From Isoalcanivorax pacificus W11-5 (GTDB taxonomy: Bacteria > Pseudomonadota > Gammaproteobacteria > Pseudomonadales > Alcanivoracaceae), in NCBI RefSeq assembly GCF_000299335.2, contig NZ_CP004387.1, positions 248,001 through 312,000 of the forward strand: 64,000 nucleotides of DNA. Reading direction: 5' to 3'. Each line of letters opens with the position of its first letter. The first letter of the stretch is position 1. Below the pieces are notes generated by a model. The model ran no database searches and was not told where the DNA came from. It saw nothing but the letters and a program-made list of their open reading frames with translations. The position numbers and the translations under genes were made by a program. Of the stretch, positions 8,618-18,650 are shown piece by piece.

Positions 8618-8896
8618 TCAGCAGCAGCGGAAGCCGTCCAGTGGCGAGCGTTCCATGCCCATCCGCCGGTGCCAGTCGTGGAAACGCTCCAGCAGCAGCG
8701 GCTGCAACTCCAGCGTGTACCAGCTCGCCGGGTTGGGCACGCCCATCATCTCGGAGAACACCAGCAGCATGAACAGGTCTTCTTCGTCCCGCCGGGCGCG
8801 CGCGATGGCGGCCCGGTAGGGCGCGTTGTAGTAGGTCGCGCCGAGGGTCTCGGCGCGACTGTACCAGCGTTTGATGCGTTGCCAGGGCGTGGTCAT
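8618..8896 (-). CDS. cory-CC-star family small protein
   Basis: The 92-residue protein ends in a Cys-Cys pair directly before the stop codon (GFRCC), the hallmark of the family named cory-CC-star. It is largely helical and aromatic (YYNAPYRAA, FMLLVFSEMMGVPNPASWY) without a signal peptide. The gene overlaps cstA by four bases (ATGA), so translation is coupled, and the ArsA-like ATPase follows 13 bases later. The role is unknown. The terminal Cys-Cys could bind metal or be modified, but that is inference. Confidence 0.75.
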   Translation of the reverse strand: MTTPWQRIKRWYSRAETLGATYYNAPYRAAIARARRDEEDLFMLLVFSEMMGVPNPASWYTLELQPLLLERFHDWHRRMGMERSPLDGFRCC

Positions 8897-10569
8897 GACG
8901 ACGACGCGTTCGCCTCCCGTTTATGCCGCAACAGGCTGGCGCTGCATTCCAGGGTCACCAGGATGGCGGCCACCAGCACGACGATATCCAGGCCGAGCAG
9001 GAACCAGTCGCCCTTGTCGTAGAAGGTTTTCAGTTGCAGCAGCAGGGCGCACAGCGTCATCGCCAGCAGGAAGATCAGCGGAATCAGCGTGTAGCGCGCC
9101 GGGCGATGGCTGCGTACCAGCATGACCGTGATCACCAGCAGGGTCAGGCCGGCGAGCAACTGGTTGGTGGTGCCGAACAGCGGCCAGATCAGCAGGCCGC
9201 CGGAGCCGTCCGCGCCGCCGGCGCCAAAGGCCAGGATCAGACAGCTGGCCACCGCCAGGGTGGTCGCGGGCAGGGCCTTGCCGAGCCATTTGATGCCGTA
9301 GATTTCGCCCCACTCCTGGAAGATGTAGCGCTGCAGGCGCAGGCCGGTATCCATGGTGGTGCCGGCGAACAGCGCGGCCATCACGGTGAGCAGGGTGGCG
9401 GCCACGGCCTGATCCAGGCCCAGACCGTTGGCGAGGATGGCGGCACCGCCGTTGACGAACGCGGTCACGCCGCCCTGGCCAAAGGCGCTGTACACCGCCT
9501 GCCAGTCGGCCAGGCTGGCGAAGCCGGCGGTGGCGGCGACGATGGCGGCCAGCGCCAGGGCGCCTTCGCCCACGGCGCCGAAGTACCCCACGAAGCGGGC
9601 GTCGGTCTCACGGTTGAGCTGTTTGGAGGTGGTGCCGGAGGCCACCAGGCCGTGGAAGCCGGAGATGGCGCCACAGGCGATGGTCACGAACAGCAGCGGG
9701 ATCATCGAGGGTGTGTTCACGGGCAGTGCATCATTGACCATCGGGGCCACCACGCTCGGGTTGCCGATCAGGACGGCGCCGTAGAGCAGGATCAGGCCGA
9801 CGAACAGTTGCAGGCCGTTGATGTAGTCACGCGGCTGCAGCAGCATCCACACCGGCAGCAGCGAGGCGACGGCGGCGTAGGCGAACAGCAGCAGAATCCA
9901 GGAGGCACTGGCGGACAGGCCGAAGGTCTGTTCCGGCAGCGTGATCGGCACGGACGGGCCGATGTAGATCAGGGCATAGAGGATCACCACCCCGACGATG
10001 GAGACGATGCCCAGGCCAAAGATACGGCGATAGATCAGCTGGCCGATCACCAGGGCCACCGCGATGGCGCCCCACACCGGCACCACGGCGCCGGGGTTGT
10101 TGATCAGCAGCCGCGCGATGACTACGCCGAACACGGCGTTGACCATCAGCAGCACCAGGAAGATGACGATCATGAACACGCTGCGGGCGCGCTTGCCGAC
10201 CACCTCGCCGGTGAGTGCGCCGACGGATTTGGCGCGGTTGCGGACACTGGCCCAGATGGCGCCCATGTCGTGTACGCCGGCGAAGAAGATGGTGCCGAAC
10301 ACCACCCACAGGAATGCCGGCAGCCACCCCCAGATAACGGCAATGGCCGGCCCGACGATGGGCGCGGCACCGGCCACGGAAGTGAAATGGTGACCCCAGA
10401 GCACGAAGCGGTTGGTGGGGACGAAGTCGACGCCGTCCTCGAATTCGTGTGCGGGCGTACGGAATTGTTCGTCGAGCTTGTAGATGTGGCGGGCAATGAA
10501 GCGGGAATAGAACAGGTAACCTGCCGCCATGCCACCAAGACCGAGCAGAACCAGGACGATGGCGCTCAT
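8893..10569 (-). CDS. cstA: Carbon starvation protein CstA, pyruvate/peptide transporter family
   Basis: The 558-residue integral membrane protein has numerous hydrophobic helices and CstA signatures: HFTSVAGAAPIVGPAIA at about residues 61-77, GVHDMGAIWASVRN and FHGLVASGTTSKQ. E. coli CstA and BtsT take up peptides or pyruvate. At 558 residues it is shorter than the roughly 700-residue E. coli protein and resembles the compact form found with cory-CC-star. A strong AAAGGAG site precedes the ATG at 10569. It is the first gene of a four-gene operon. Confidence 0.93.
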   Translation of the reverse strand: MSAIVLVLLGLGGMAAGYLFYSRFIARHIYKLDEQFRTPAHEFEDGVDFVPTNRFVLWGHHFTSVAGAAPIVGPAIAVIWGWLPAFLWVVFGTIFFAGVHDMGAIWASVRNRAKSVGALTGEVVGKRARSVFMIVIFLVLLMVNAVFGVVIARLLINNPGAVVPVWGAIAVALVIGQLIYRRIFGLGIVSIVGVVILYALIYIGPSVPITLPEQTFGLSASASWILLLFAYAAVASLLPVWMLLQPRDYINGLQLFVGLILLYGAVLIGNPSVVAPMVNDALPVNTPSMIPLLFVTIACGAISGFHGLVASGTTSKQLNRETDARFVGYFGAVGEGALALAAIVAATAGFASLADWQAVYSAFGQGGVTAFVNGGAAILANGLGLDQAVAATLLTVMAALFAGTTMDTGLRLQRYIFQEWGEIYGIKWLGKALPATTLAVASCLILAFGAGGADGSGGLLIWPLFGTTNQLLAGLTLLVITVMLVRSHRPARYTLIPLIFLLAMTLCALLLQLKTFYDKGDWFLLGLDIVVLVAAILVTLECSASLLRHKREANASSS

Positions 10570-10748
10570 GGGGTTCTCCTTTTTTGTTGTCAGTCACAGC
10601 TTTTGGCCGGGATGTCCGCCCGTGGCCGGGTGAGGCCGTGGGTGAACGGAAACAGCCCGACTGAGGTGTCAGCCAGGCCGGGGCACCAGTACGACTTTAC
10701 CCTGCGCCCATGACAGGTCAATTCGACCAAGGGTTAAGGAACCTCTGA

Positions 10749-13679
10749 TCAGTCCGGCGACAATCCGAGACTAACGCCGGCCACGCCGTCGGCGCCACCT
10801 GCCTGGGCGCTGGTGATGCGCAGGCGTTCACCGGCAAGACCGTAGTCGTCAATCAGTAGCGTCTTGGCCTGCTGGGCGCGCTGGCTGGCCAGGGTTTGCA
10901 GCATGTCGGCCGGGACGCTGGCAGCCTGTTGCCGGGCCAGCGCGTCAAAGGCGGCCACAGCCAGCGCCTGCTCGCGGGCCTCGCGCTGCGGCTTGCCGGC
11001 GCCGTCGGCCAGTGGTGGCAGCAGGGTATCAGGGTCATTGCCGGTACGGTCCCGGTACAGCGCCAGGGTACGGCGCTGGAAGCCCCGGTCGCCCTGGGCA
11101 CTGGCCAGATCCTGCCAGTCGCGGCCGGCCAGCTCGGTGCCGAGCCGGCGCCGGGCCAGGGCGTCGCGGTCGCTGTCGGCGGCGCTGCCGGCGAGGGTCA
11201 GGCCCAGCGTGGGCCGGTCGCCGAGCACCTGCGCCAGTGCGGCCAGTTGCTCGCGGGTGTCGCTGTCCGGTTCGGCGCTGCCGGCGGGGAAGGTGATGTG
11301 TTCCAGGTTTTCGCCACCGGCCAGGCTCGCCAGCACCGAGAACGGGGAGGTGGCGGCGCGCACCAGGATGTTGGTCAGGGCCTTGAGGATGATGCCGTGC
11401 ACGCTCACCGACGGGTCGTTGAGGTCGCCCCGTGCCTGCACCGGCAGGTCGATCAGTTCGTTGCGGTCGCGGATCACCGCCAGGCCAAGTTTGATCGGTA
11501 CGCTCAGGGCCTCTTCACTTTGCACCCGGTCGCCGAGGAAGAAGCTGGCCGCCTTGACGCGGATGCGGCTGTCGAGCACCGAGCCGTCGAGCTTCACGCT
11601 GCTGTCCACGGACAGTTGCCCGGTGCGGGTGGCGTAGCCGAGGTAGCGGCCGGTGAACGGTGTGAGGCTGGTCATTTCGTAGCCGTTCAGGGTGACGGCC
11701 AGGTCCACGCTCGGGTTGGCGGCCAGTGGGTTGAGTGCGCCTTTCACCGACAGGGGCGCGTACTGGTCCACGCGCGCGGACAGGTCGATGTTGGCGGGCG
11801 CGCGGGCGGCGGAATCCAGCCCGGTCAGCGTGCCGTTGATGCGTGTCAGCGCGAGGCTGAAATCCGGGCTTTGCGACAGGTCCGTGAAACGGCTCTGGCT
11901 GTCGGCCAGTACCAGCCTGTCCAGCTGAATATGCCAGGGGGCACCGGGTTCGGTGTTGCCTTCACCGGGCAGCAGGATGCGGTCGGCCACGCCACGACCC
12001 TGCGGGTCGATCAGGGCGCGGGCGTCGAGGCCGTTGACGCGGGCCTGCTGCACACGCAGGCGCTGGCCATGGGTGTCCACGTCCAGGCCGGTGAGGGCGA
12101 GTTCTTTCAGGGCCAGCAACGGGCGGTCGCCCGCCTCGCGCACGTCCAGATTCTGCACCCCGGCACCGCCGGTGATGGCCACCGTGATGTCGTCCTCGCC
12201 ACTGGCGCGGACCGTCAGGTCCGCCGAGGCGGTGCCGGCCGGAACCGTGACGCGCAGGGCGCTCTGCACCCAGGGTTGCAGGGCCGGCAGTGGCAGGCTG
12301 TTTGCGGCCAGGGTCAGTTGAATATCCAGCGGCGCGATCTGGCCCTCGCCGCCGAGGGTGATCTGGCCGCTTTCGGCGAGGGTGGCTTCGCCGTCGAGGC
12401 TGAAACGGCGCGGGTCGTTCAGGGCCAGGTCCCTGAGGGTCAGCGTGACCGGGGCAAGCGCCAGCTCACCAGGGGCGGGCAGGGTTTCGTCGCGCAGCGC
12501 CAGTTGTGCGGCGTTGAGGTGCAGGGTTTCCAGGATCAGCGCCCAGGGCTCGCTGGCAGGGGTGTCGTCCTGCTCTGCGGGGGCCTCTTCCACGGGCGTG
12601 GTCTGGACCGGTGTGAACAGGGTCGCCAGGTCCACGCCATCCGCCAGCAGGCGGGCGCGAACGGCCGGGGTCGCAAGGCTCAGGTCGCCGAGTGTCAGGG
12701 TGCGGGTGGCGGTGTCCAGGCGTACGTTGCCAAGCGTCACTTCGGGCAGCGTGACCACGTCGATCTCCTGGGCCGGGTCATGGATCACCAGTGCGTTCAG
12801 TTGCACGGCACCTTCGGTAAGCCACAGGCGCAGGTCGTCGCCGGTTTCCAGGCGGTAGGCGGTCTGGATGGACAATTCGCCGGAGGGCACCGTGAAACGC
12901 AGCTGGTCGCTGAGAAATTCCGCGAATGGCGGCAGGTCGACGCCATTGAGGGCCAGTTCGCCCGTGGCGATCAGCGGGTTCAGGCTGAAGTGGCCGGTCC
13001 AGTTGAAGCTGCCGCCGCCGGGGCCGGTGACCAGCAGGTTATAGCTGTTGGCGTCGTCTTCGCCGCTGCCCCGGGTGGAAAAGTCCGCGACGCGGAAACT
13101 GACCGGGGCCAGCACCATCTGCCGGGGCGTCTCGCCGGTCCGGTCCACAAAGCGGAAGTCGCCTTCCTCAAGCAGCAGTTCGCTCACCGACAGCGCCGGC
13201 AGGGGGGCGCTGTCGGGGGTGTCGCTGTCAGGTGGTGCGTCGGGGGCGGCGGTTTCCTCTGGTGTGGTCGCCAGGGCCAGCAGGTCATCGAAATTGAACT
13301 GGCCTTCGCCCACTTGCGTGACCTGCGTCCGGGGCCGGGTCAGTGCGATCTGCCGAAAATGCCAGCTGCGACGAAACAGCGACGACAACTGGAAGTTGGC
13401 GTAGAAGCGATCAAACGCGATGAAGTCGGTGCCGTCCTTATCCAGCAGGCCAAAATCGTCCAGCGTCAGGGACAGGGTCAGCGGGTTGAACAGCACGCGT
13501 TCCAGCCGCACCTCGCGGCCGGTGGTCTCCTGCAGGGTGTTTGTCAGTTGCTGTTTCAGCAGCGGCGACACCAGGAAAAAACCGAGCAGGGTGTACAGCA
13601 GATACAGCGCTGCCAGGATCACCAGAATGCGTTGACGGCGGCTGGCCGCCTGCCAGCGTGAACGGACGGAGAAGGCCAT
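10749..13679 (-). CDS. DUF748 domain protein, AsmA-like envelope protein
   Basis: This 976-residue protein has one N-terminal membrane anchor (about residues 17-38: RILVILAALYLLYTLLGFFL) followed by a long periplasmic region of repeated beta-strand units. Segments such as TGREVRLERVLFNPLTLSL and TGRYLGYATRTGQLSVDSS are typical of DUF748. DUF748 belongs to the AsmA/TamB-like group of repeating beta-groove proteins that are thought to carry lipids between membranes. A C-terminal part (about residues 800-976) contains an OmpA-like FPAGSAEPDSDTREQLAAL region. It sits between cstA and lysA, and a second AsmA-type gene is at 45897. Confidence 0.85.
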   Translation of the reverse strand: MAFSVRSRWQAASRRQRILVILAALYLLYTLLGFFLVSPLLKQQLTNTLQETTGREVRLERVLFNPLTLSLTLDDFGLLDKDGTDFIAFDRFYANFQLSSLFRRSWHFRQIALTRPRTQVTQVGEGQFNFDDLLALATTPEETAAPDAPPDSDTPDSAPLPALSVSELLLEEGDFRFVDRTGETPRQMVLAPVSFRVADFSTRGSGEDDANSYNLLVTGPGGGSFNWTGHFSLNPLIATGELALNGVDLPPFAEFLSDQLRFTVPSGELSIQTAYRLETGDDLRLWLTEGAVQLNALVIHDPAQEIDVVTLPEVTLGNVRLDTATRTLTLGDLSLATPAVRARLLADGVDLATLFTPVQTTPVEEAPAEQDDTPASEPWALILETLHLNAAQLALRDETLPAPGELALAPVTLTLRDLALNDPRRFSLDGEATLAESGQITLGGEGQIAPLDIQLTLAANSLPLPALQPWVQSALRVTVPAGTASADLTVRASGEDDITVAITGGAGVQNLDVREAGDRPLLALKELALTGLDVDTHGQRLRVQQARVNGLDARALIDPQGRGVADRILLPGEGNTEPGAPWHIQLDRLVLADSQSRFTDLSQSPDFSLALTRINGTLTGLDSAARAPANIDLSARVDQYAPLSVKGALNPLAANPSVDLAVTLNGYEMTSLTPFTGRYLGYATRTGQLSVDSSVKLDGSVLDSRIRVKAASFFLGDRVQSEEALSVPIKLGLAVIRDRNELIDLPVQARGDLNDPSVSVHGIILKALTNILVRAATSPFSVLASLAGGENLEHITFPAGSAEPDSDTREQLAALAQVLGDRPTLGLTLAGSAADSDRDALARRRLGTELAGRDWQDLASAQGDRGFQRRTLALYRDRTGNDPDTLLPPLADGAGKPQREAREQALAVAAFDALARQQAASVPADMLQTLASQRAQQAKTLLIDDYGLAGERLRITSAQAGGADGVAGVSLGLSPD

Positions 13680-13800
13680 GGTGTGCTGTCCTGTGCATCA
13701 CGACGGAGTGGAAAAACGATGATAGCCCGCATCGTCCGGCAGGGGGACGATGCAGTACACACGAAGAGCGGCCGGTCCTGCCGGACCCGCCGCGCCGGTG

Positions 13801-15042
13801 TCAGGGCAGCAGGGATTCCTGCTGCAACTGGTCTTCGATGGTCTCGCGCTGGCGGACGATGAAGGCCTGGTCACCATCGACCATGATCTCCGCCGGCCGG
13901 TTGCGGCTGTTGTAGTTGCTGGCCATGGCGAAGCCATAGGCGCCGGCGGAGCGCACGGCCAGCAGGTCGCCGGTTTCCAGCGCCAGGGCGCGGTCTTTCC
14001 CGAGGAAGTCGCCGGTTTCGCACACCGGGCCGACGATGTCCCAGTGGCGGCAGTCGGCGTCATGCGGGATCAGCGGCACGATGTCCTGCCAGGCGGAATA
14101 CAGGCTCGGCCGGATCAGGTCGTTCATGGCGCCGTCGACGATGGCGAAGTTCTTGTGCGCGGTGGGTTTGAGGTACAGCACGCGGGTCAGGAAAACCCCG
14201 GCGTTGGCAACGATGGAGCGGCCCGGCTCGATATGCACCGGCAGGTCGCCGGGCACGTATTTGAGCAGCGTGGCGACATACTCTGCCGGGGTGGGTGGCT
14301 GCTCTTCGCGGTAGCGCACGCCCAGGCCGCCACCGAGATCCAGATGACGGATCGCGATGCCCTGCAGCGTGAGTTTGTCCACCAGCGCCATCACGCGGCC
14401 GAGCGCGTCCTCGAACGGGCCGAGGCTGGTGAGCTGGCTGCCGATATGGCAGTCCACACCGAGAATCTCGATGTGCGGCAGGTCGGCGGCACGCTGGTAC
14501 AGCGCCGGCGCGTCGTTGATGTCGACGCCGAACTTGTTGTCTTTCAGGCCGGTGGAAATGTAGGGGTGGGTCTGCGCGTCCACATCCGGGTTCACCCGGA
14601 TCGAGATCGGCGCCACCATCGACTGCTCGCCGGCAACCAGATTCAACAGTTCCAACTCGGCGGCGGATTCCACATTGAAGCAGTGAATGCCGGCTTTCAG
14701 TGCGGCTTCCATTTCATCGGCGGTCTTGCCGACGCCGGAGAACACGATCCTGGACGGGTCGCCGCCGGCGCGCAGCACGCGCTCCAGTTCACCGCCGGAG
14801 ACGATATCGAAGCCGGCCCCCAGGCGGGCGAGCACATTCAGTACGGCCAGGTTGGCGTTGGCCTTGACGGCGTAGCAGACCTGATGGGGGTGCCCGCCGA
14901 AGGCGTCATCGAAGGCGCGGTACTGGGTCTCCAGCATGGCACGGGAATACACATACAGGGGCGTGCCGAACCGTTCCGCCAGGTCACTCAGGGGCAGTTC
15001 CTCGGCGTAGAGCTGGCCGTCGCGGTACTGAAATGGGTCCAT
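13801..15042 (-). CDS. lysA: Diaminopimelate decarboxylase
   Basis: LysA makes L-lysine from meso-diaminopimelate using PLP. The 413-residue protein shows the PLP lysine in CYAVKANANLAVL, the phosphate-binding glycine stretch LDLGGGLGVRY, the EPGRSIVANAG motif and the active-site Cys in GPVCETGDFLG. Length is normal. The small lipoprotein gene lptM lies 17 bases upstream on the same strand, the usual lptM-lysA order, but dapF is not adjacent. Confidence 0.97.
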   Translation of the reverse strand: MDPFQYRDGQLYAEELPLSDLAERFGTPLYVYSRAMLETQYRAFDDAFGGHPHQVCYAVKANANLAVLNVLARLGAGFDIVSGGELERVLRAGGDPSRIVFSGVGKTADEMEAALKAGIHCFNVESAAELELLNLVAGEQSMVAPISIRVNPDVDAQTHPYISTGLKDNKFGVDINDAPALYQRAADLPHIEILGVDCHIGSQLTSLGPFEDALGRVMALVDKLTLQGIAIRHLDLGGGLGVRYREEQPPTPAEYVATLLKYVPGDLPVHIEPGRSIVANAGVFLTRVLYLKPTAHKNFAIVDGAMNDLIRPSLYSAWQDIVPLIPHDADCRHWDIVGPVCETGDFLGKDRALALETGDLLAVRSAGAYGFAMASNYNSRNRPAEIMVDGDQAFIVRQRETIEDQLQQESLLP

Positions 15043-15059
15043 GGTCGTGCGTCCTGGGG

Positions 15060-15233
15060 TTAGTCGTCGTCGCCGTTGTCGGTACGGTCATCCCCGGCAT
15101 CGTCCTGGGCGGTGGCTGGCGGCTGCCCGGCCGGGGTTTCCGGCTCGGCAAAATACAGCGAACCGCGCTGCCCGCAGCCGTTGAGGGCCAGCAGACTGCT
15201 GCACAGCAGGCCGATGATCAGCAGCGTTTTCAA
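15060..15233 (-). CDS. lptM: LptM-type small lipoprotein (formerly YifL)
   Basis: The gene encodes 57 residues and starts with TTG at 15233, preceded by AGGAG at good spacing. A signal peptide of about 19 residues ends in the lipobox LNGC (Cys20), followed by GQRGSLYFAEP, which matches the conserved GQxGxLY segment of LptM. The tail is acidic (DDAGDDRTDNGDDD). In E. coli, LptM helps the LptDE translocon to mature. Placement directly before lysA supports the call. Confidence 0.85.
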   Translation of the reverse strand: MKTLLIIGLLCSSLLALNGCGQRGSLYFAEPETPAGQPPATAQDDAGDDRTDNGDDD

Positions 15234-15321
15234 GCGCGCTCTCCTGGCCGTCGCACGGCCTTGGGGTCCGGGGTGACAAGTGCCCGGCAGTATAGCGGTT
15301 TGGCCTGCCGGTAACGATGAC

Positions 15322-15390
15322 TTGAGAAAAAAACAGGCTGGCTTAATATCATCGTGGATCAGGGCGGCGCGAATGTGCCGCCTTTTGTTT
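15322..15390 (+). promoter_or_regulatory. Candidate promoter and GC-rich hairpin upstream of rnk-like gene
   Basis: TTGAGA at 15322-15327 and TAATAT at 15344-15349, 16 bases apart, form a plausible promoter. Shortly after the expected start, GGCGGC at 15363-15368 pairs with GCCGCC at 15377-15382 and is followed by TTTTGTTT, which has the look of an intrinsic terminator. No complete gene fits between promoter and hairpin, so it may be an attenuator or a protective 5' hairpin for the gene at 15455. Confidence 0.45.
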
Positions 15391-15454
15391 ATGGGTAGTT
15401 GTTATCCGGCCATTTTTATCCAGGTGGGCCAAGGGCCCCGGAGTAGTGCACGCA

Positions 15455-15853
15455 ATGAATCAGCCCCCGATTACCGTTTCCCGTGTCGATGTGCAGCGCA
15501 TTGAAGCCCTGCTGGCGCAGGCCGCCGAGAATGATGTGGTGGATGCCCTGGAACAGGAGTTGCTGCGCGCCACACTGGTGGCGCCGGCGGAGGTGCCGCC
15601 GCAGGTGGTGACGATGAACTCGCGCGTCCGTTGCCGGGAAGAAGTCAGCGGCCGGGAATACACCCTGACGCTGGTCTATCCGCAGGAAGCCGGCCCCGGC
15701 AAGGTGTCGGTGCTGGCACCGATTGGCGCGGCTCTGCTGGGCCTGTCCGTGGGCCAGTCGATCGACTGGCCGGGGCCGGGCGGCAAGCCGCTGCGGGTCT
15801 CGATCCTGGCGATCGAATACCAGCCGGAAGCCGCCGGCGATTACCACCTGTAA
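15455..15853 (+). CDS. rnk: Rnk-like GreA/GreB C-terminal domain protein
   Basis: The 132-residue protein has a short helical N-terminal part (residues 1-45) and a C-terminal FKBP-like GreA/GreB domain with TMNSRVRCREEVSGREYTL and LSVGQSIDWPGPGGKPLRV. This arrangement matches Rnk, which binds RNA polymerase and was named a nucleoside diphosphate kinase regulator. The ATG at 15455 has GGAG 11 bases upstream; a GTG nine bases earlier is too close to that site. It ends 42 bases from the convergent TetR gene. Confidence 0.85.
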   Translation: MNQPPITVSRVDVQRIEALLAQAAENDVVDALEQELLRATLVAPAEVPPQVVTMNSRVRCREEVSGREYTLTLVYPQEAGPGKVSVLAPIGAALLGLSVGQSIDWPGPGGKPLRVSILAIEYQPEAAGDYHL

Positions 15854-15895
15854 GCCTGTGCCGCCACCGGGTGCGCCTGCACCCGGTGATATCGC

Positions 15896-16501
15896 TCAAC
15901 AGCCCAGAGCTGCCCGCCATAACCGCTTTATTTCCCCGATCAGTTCATCCGTGGTGAGGTTGTCCGGCGGCGCCAGCACGGCGCCGTGCACCTGCGCTTC
16001 TATGGCCTGCACCAGCAGCAGGGCGCGCGCCTGCGGGTGCGGTCCGCCGATGCCGAGGCGCAGCAGTTGCGCCGCGACAGCGGCAGCCATCATGGATTCC
16101 AGTCGCCGGAAGCGTGCCATCAGCTCGGCGGAACGCGGTGTCTGCTCGAACAGCAGCCGGTGCATGGCGGGGTTGTGCCGGTGCAGCGCCACGGTCGTGT
16201 CGATCAACAGGGTGAGTGTCTGCTCCACGCCGGGCCGTTCCCGGTCCAGGCGCTGGAAAACAGCGCCGAGGACAGAGCCGCTTTGCTCCATGTGCTGCTC
16301 GCTCAGGGCCAGGATCAGCGCCTCTTTGTGGGGAAAATACTGGTACAGCGATCCGATTGAGACGCCGGCTTTCTCGGCCACCTTGTTGGTGGTGGTGGCC
16401 TGATAGCCGAGTTGCCCGAAAAGCTGAGCTGCTGCCTCCAGAATGGCGTCGTAAGTGGCGCGGGAGCGCTGCTGGCGGGGCTTTTTGCGGAGCATGCTCA
16501 T
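15896..16501 (-). CDS. TetR/AcrR family transcriptional regulator
   Basis: The 201-residue protein opens with a basic patch (MLRKKPRQQRSRATYDAIL) and a TetR helix-turn-helix (KVAEKAGVSIGSLYQYFPHK at about residues 42-61). The C-terminal ligand domain gives no clue to the effector. The ATG at 16501 gives normal length; an alternative ATG lies two codons later. It is divergent from the SRPBCC gene at 16599, with about 97 bases between the two starts, so it may control that gene. Confidence 0.88.
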   Translation of the reverse strand: MSMLRKKPRQQRSRATYDAILEAAAQLFGQLGYQATTTNKVAEKAGVSIGSLYQYFPHKEALILALSEQHMEQSGSVLGAVFQRLDRERPGVEQTLTLLIDTTVALHRHNPAMHRLLFEQTPRSAELMARFRRLESMMAAAVAAQLLRLGIGGPHPQARALLLVQAIEAQVHGAVLAPPDNLTTDELIGEIKRLWRAALGC

Positions 16502-16598
16502 GGCGGCGGATGCGAGTAGCGGCAGGATGCCGGAAATGTGAGAGTTGCTCAGGTATCGGCTGGAAAGCAACCCCGGTGGCCAGAGGAGCCATGTCGTC

Positions 16599-17075
16599 AT
16601 GAGCAAACCGATCTCGCTGCGTTTTGAATCCAGGCTGGGGGCTTCCCCGGCGCGCATCTGGCGCTGGATCACGTCGGTCGAGGGTATCGCCACCGAGCTG
16701 CGCCCGGTGCTGCGCATGACGACGCCGCGCCGGGTGCAGTCCATCGAAGACCTGGACCTACAGCCCGGCAAACGGCTGTTTCGCAGTTATGTGTTCCTGC
16801 TGGGGGTGCTCCCGATTGATGTCTCGGACATGACGCTGCTGGAGATCGAGCCGGGCCGGGGGTTTGTCGAGCAGTCGCCGATGGGGTCCATGGCACTGTG
16901 GCGGCACGCGCGGCGCATTCTGCCGTGCGCGGACCAGCCCGGTATGCATCGACTGGTGGACGAGCTTACCTTTCAACCGCGCTGGATGGCGCCCGTGGTG
17001 GGCTGGTTTATCCGCCGGGTCTTCCTGCACCGGCATCGGGTGCTGCGGGCGCATCTGGACGGCGGGCAAAACTGA
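16599..17075 (+). CDS. SRPBCC-fold protein of unknown function
   Basis: The 158-residue protein has the outline of a START/SRPBCC fold: an N-terminal strand-helix (ISLRFESRLGASPARIWRWI), central strands and a C-terminal helix with basic residues (VVGWFIRRVFLHRHRVLRAH). There is no signal peptide. The ATG at 16599 uses the AGAGGAG site 10 bases upstream; a nearer ATG at 16591 is out of frame and stops at once. The likely ligand is hydrophobic, but nothing identifies it. Control by the divergent TetR protein is inferred. Confidence 0.6.
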   Translation: MSKPISLRFESRLGASPARIWRWITSVEGIATELRPVLRMTTPRRVQSIEDLDLQPGKRLFRSYVFLLGVLPIDVSDMTLLEIEPGRGFVEQSPMGSMALWRHARRILPCADQPGMHRLVDELTFQPRWMAPVVGWFIRRVFLHRHRVLRAHLDGGQN

Positions 17076-17076
17076 A

Positions 17077-17100
17077 AAGGGGCGCCACAGGGCGCCCCTT
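17077..17100. terminator. Bidirectional hairpin terminator
   Basis: A perfect 10-bp stem (AAGGGGCGCC paired with GGCGCCCCTT, loop ACAG) lies between the convergent stops at 17075 and 17120. A-rich and T-rich flanks make it usable in both directions, most clearly for argH read-through on the minus strand. Confidence 0.8.
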
Positions 17101-17119
17101 CGAGTGCAGTAAGCAGCCG

Positions 17120-18514
<1,395 letters not shown>

Positions 18515-18650
18515 GCAGTCCTGAACAACCGTTTAACGGGAAAGGCGCGCAGTATAACACCTCCCGGTCGCATCCTGCGCGGGGGCTGGGGTATAAGGGG
18601 CGCTTCGGTGCCGGCCCGGTTGGCCAGGCGCGAGACCTCAAGGAACGGGT

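Noticed and set aside
10896..13661. A 921-codon plus-strand open frame opposite the DUF748 gene
   Set aside because: Its composition is a shadow of the real minus-strand gene, which has a signal anchor and repeated DUF748 pattern.
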